NCBI GenBank assembly: GCA_031267005.1
Contig: JAIRZX010000723.1
Location: 1 to 7,792, forward strand
Origin: Deltaproteobacteria bacterium
GTDB taxonomy: Bacteria; Desulfobacterota; Desulfarculia; Adiutricales; Adiutricaceae
Direction: 5' to 3'
Length of the DNA: 7,792 bases
Shown: positions 6,739 to 7,792 of the stretch, piece by piece
How positions within the stretch are numbered: position 1 is the first letter of the stretch
How the letters are laid out: each line of letters opens with the position of its first letter
The notes under the pieces: model-generated
What the model saw: the letters and a program-made list of their open reading frames with translations, nothing else
What the model was told of the DNA's origin: nothing
Databases searched by the model: none
Program-made: the position numbers and the translations under genes

Positions 6739-6763
6739 CCCTCCCCGGCCGGCCCGGGGAGGG
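6739..6763 (+). other. 10-bp perfect hairpin between the terD genes
   Basis: CCCTCCCCGG (6739-6748) pairs perfectly with CCGGGGAGGG (6754-6763) over a 5-base loop, a very stable stem. No T-run follows on either side, so Rho-independent termination is doubtful. It may be an attenuating or message-stabilising structure separating the two terD genes. Confidence 0.45.
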
Positions 6764-6782
6764 CGGAGCGGGCGGCCGGAGG

Positions 6783-6804
6783 CGCGCGCGGAACGGTGCG
6801 CGCG
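6783..6804 (+). promoter_or_regulatory. Hairpin abutting the ribosome-binding site of the second terD gene
   Basis: CGCGCGC (6783-6789) pairs with GCGCGCG (6798-6804) over an 8-base loop. The 3' arm ends on the first base of the Shine-Dalgarno GGAGGG. The stem could limit ribosome access, but alternating CG is common by chance in such DNA. Confidence 0.3.
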
Positions 6805-6809
6805 GAGGG
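6804..6809 (+). promoter_or_regulatory. Ribosome-binding site that sets the start of the second terD gene
   Basis: GGAGGG lies 11 bases before the ATG at 6821. The frame is open further upstream (an ATG at 6665), but that stretch is Arg/Pro-rich and unlike TerD. MSVSLVKGGN at 6821 matches the family's N-terminus, so the start is placed here. Confidence 0.7.
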
Positions 6810-6820
6810 TGACCTGCAGA

Positions 6821-7402
6821 ATGTCTGTCTCACTTGTCAAGGGCGGCAACATCTCGCTCGACGGGGCCGTGGCCGATCTGAAGGCGATTTTGATCGGCCT
6901 CGGCTGGGACGAGCGGGGGACCACTGGCGACGACTTCGATTTGGACGCGTCGGCCTTCCTGCTGAGGGCCGACGGCAAGGTGCGCGGGGACGCTGATCTT
7001 GTCTTCTACAACAACCTGACGAGCCAGGACGGCTCCGTGGAGCACTCCGGCGACAACCTGACCGGCGGAGGCGACGACGACGACGCCGAGGCCATAAAGG
7101 TGGATCTCGCCTCCGTGTCCCCGGAGATACAGCGCATAGCCGTGACCGTGACCATACACGACGCGGAGCGGCGCCGCCAGAACTTCGGGCAGGTCGCGAA
7201 CGCCTACATCCGCATCGTGAACCAGGCTGACAACGCGGAGATAGTCCGCTTCGACCTTTCCGAGGACATGTCCACCGAGACGGCGATGATTTTCGGCGAG
7301 GTGTACCGACGCGGCGGCCAGTGGAAGTTCAAGGCCGTGGGGCAGGGCTTCTCCGGCGGCCTCGCCGCGCTTTGCGCTAACTTCGGCATCGACGTGGCCT
7401 GA
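6821..7402 (+). CDS. terD: TerD-family calcium-binding stress protein, second paralogue
   Basis: 193-residue cytoplasmic protein, full length. Motifs in order: SLVKGGNISL (4-13), GLGWD (26-30), FDLDASAFLL (39-48), VFYNN (61-65), HSGDNLTGGGDDDD (75-88), NFGQVANAYIRIVNQ (121-135), ETAMIFGEVYRRGGQWKFKA (153-172) and AVGQGFSGGL. The Ca2+-ligand loops are conserved; the acidic loop has four consecutive Asp. It differs from the first paralogue in lacking KEAP after SL and in having NLTG for NRTG. It is likely to work beside the first TerD in Ca2+-responsive stress protection; whether the two form a mixed complex is not shown. A 32-bp stretch is identical in DNA to the first copy (6415-6446 and 7259-7290), showing recent duplication, gene conversion or tight constraint. 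No further gene follows in the window. Confidence 0.95.
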   Translation: MSVSLVKGGNISLDGAVADLKAILIGLGWDERGTTGDDFDLDASAFLLRADGKVRGDADLVFYNNLTSQDGSVEHSGDNLTGGGDDDDAEAIKVDLASVSPEIQRIAVTVTIHDAERRRQNFGQVANAYIRIVNQADNAEIVRFDLSEDMSTETAMIFGEVYRRGGQWKFKAVGQGFSGGLAALCANFGIDVA

Positions 7403-7437
7403 GGCAGGCCCGCTCCGCCGACGCAAGCCCAGCCGCT

Positions 7438-7489
7438 ATTCCCTCCGTCGGCGTTCCGCCGGGCTCGGCTATCCAGGCCGCCAGGGAAT
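7438..7489. other. Candidate three-way-junction structure downstream of the terD pair
   Basis: ATTCCCT (7438-7444) pairs with AGGGAAT (7483-7489). Between them lie two small hairpins: CGGCG/CGCCG (7449-7453 with 7457-7461) and CGGC/GCCG (7466-7469 with 7477-7480). It could be a 3' untranslated element or small RNA. The short stems make coincidence possible, and no known RNA family is recognised. Confidence 0.25.
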
Positions 7490-7507
7490 TGGTCGCGCCC
7501 GCTTGGC

Positions 7508-7530
7508 GGCTAAGACTCCGCAGCTTAGCC
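7508..7530 (+). other. 7-bp hairpin downstream of the second terD gene
   Basis: GGCTAAG (7508-7514) pairs with CTTAGCC (7524-7530) over a 9-base loop. It lies 105 bases past the terD stop and has no T-tract. It is a weak candidate for a transcript-end structure. Confidence 0.35.
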
Positions 7531-7552
7531 TCCGCGGCTTTGCAGGTTATGG

Positions 7553-7587
7553 CCCAAGGCGGTTGTCCGTCCGCCTTGGGCGGACAA
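7553..7587. other. Two overlapping, mutually exclusive hairpins
   Basis: Stem A: CCCAAGGCGG (7553-7562) with CCGCCTTGGG (7571-7580), perfect, 8-base loop. Stem B: TTGTCCG (7563-7569) with CGGACAA (7581-7587), perfect. The arms alternate A-B-A'-B' with almost no linkers, so both cannot form at once. A terminator is possible, but no T-run follows on either strand. Confidence 0.45.
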
Positions 7588-7650
7588 AGCTTCGATTGCC
7601 GCCGGGCCTTAACGCGCGTGTCCGGAAATTCGACGTTTCGAAAACCGGCG

Positions 7651-7792
7651 TCCCGAACTCCGCAGGTCCGAGCTCCGCTGGCACGAATGTCTGCGGCCCG
7701 AGCTCCGCTGGCACGAATGTCTGCGGCCCGAGCTCCGCTGGCACGAATGTCTGCGGCCCGAGCTCCGCTGGCACGAATGTCTGCGGCCCGAG
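7651..7792. repeat. Perfect 30-bp tandem repeat running off the right edge
   Basis: Units beginning GCACGAATGTCTGCGGCCCG start at 7681, 7711, 7741 and 7771 (the last cut by the window) and are identical. A diverged unit at 7651-7680 keeps the last 13 bases. All six frames stay open through the array because the period is a multiple of three. On the minus strand it reads as alternating five-residue steps (PAELG, PQTFV), with Leu or Phe every fifth residue continuing into diverged sequence to a TAA at 7547-7549. This may be the end of a pentapeptide-repeat gene entering from outside, or a non-coding minisatellite. No promoter or ribosome-binding site is visible for it. Confidence 0.93.

Noticed and set aside
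5678..7587. The several GC-rich hairpins as intrinsic terminators
   Set aside because: None is followed by a T-run on the relevant strand, so they are listed only as hairpins of unknown role.
6571..7792. CRISPR array formed by the 30-bp repeats
   Set aside because: The units are directly adjacent with no unique spacers between them, and no cas gene is present.

Overview
The window is a GC-rich bacterial segment with four genes, all on the + strand: a kinase-fold protein with a zinc ribbon (128-2176), a PMCA-type calcium P-type ATPase (2448-5666), and two TerD-family proteins (5980-6555 and 6821-7402). Codons are mostly G/C-ending, but ATA (Ile) and AGG (Arg) are used unusually often for such a GC-rich genome. 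That mix is seen in some deltaproteobacterial-type lineages and in Synergistota. No ribosomal or tRNA gene is visible, so this taxonomic guess is weak. The last repeat array runs off the right edge of the window.

Layout. Positions 1-127 hold a short GC-rich leader with a 19-bp triplicate and a weak ribosome-binding site. The first gene encodes a degenerate kinase fold, a four-cysteine zinc ribbon, a probable FHA-like beta domain, and a long Ser/Pro/Gln tail built on a 39-bp repeat. The ATPase has all the P-type catalytic motifs and PMCA-like M4 and M6 calcium-site residues. It also carries an insertion of about 165 residues between M3 and M4 with two extra hydrophobic segments. The two TerD paralogues each have a good Shine-Dalgarno sequence and an upstream hairpin. 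The 390 bases after the second TerD gene hold several inverted repeats and then a perfect 30-bp tandem repeat; no convincing gene is seen there.

How the genes may work together. TerD-family domains bind Ca2+, the ATPase should export Ca2+, and kinase/zinc-ribbon proteins of this kind belong to the phosphorylation modules found with ter genes. The simplest reading is a Ca2+- or metal-linked envelope/stress module: a sensing or scaffolding pseudokinase, a calcium pump and two cytoplasmic Ca2+-binding effectors. The spacers are long (271, 313 and 265 bp), so this may be a co-located cluster of separately controlled genes, not one tight operon. The usual TerB, TerC, vWA and PP2C partners are not in the window.

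The most unusual points are the loss of every catalytic signature in the kinase, the enlarged membrane region of the ATPase, and the fact that every spacer carries its own unrelated short tandem array. Three of those arrays have a period of about 29-30 bp. Two of them have a 15-bp (five-codon) sub-cadence that reads like degenerate pentapeptide repeats.
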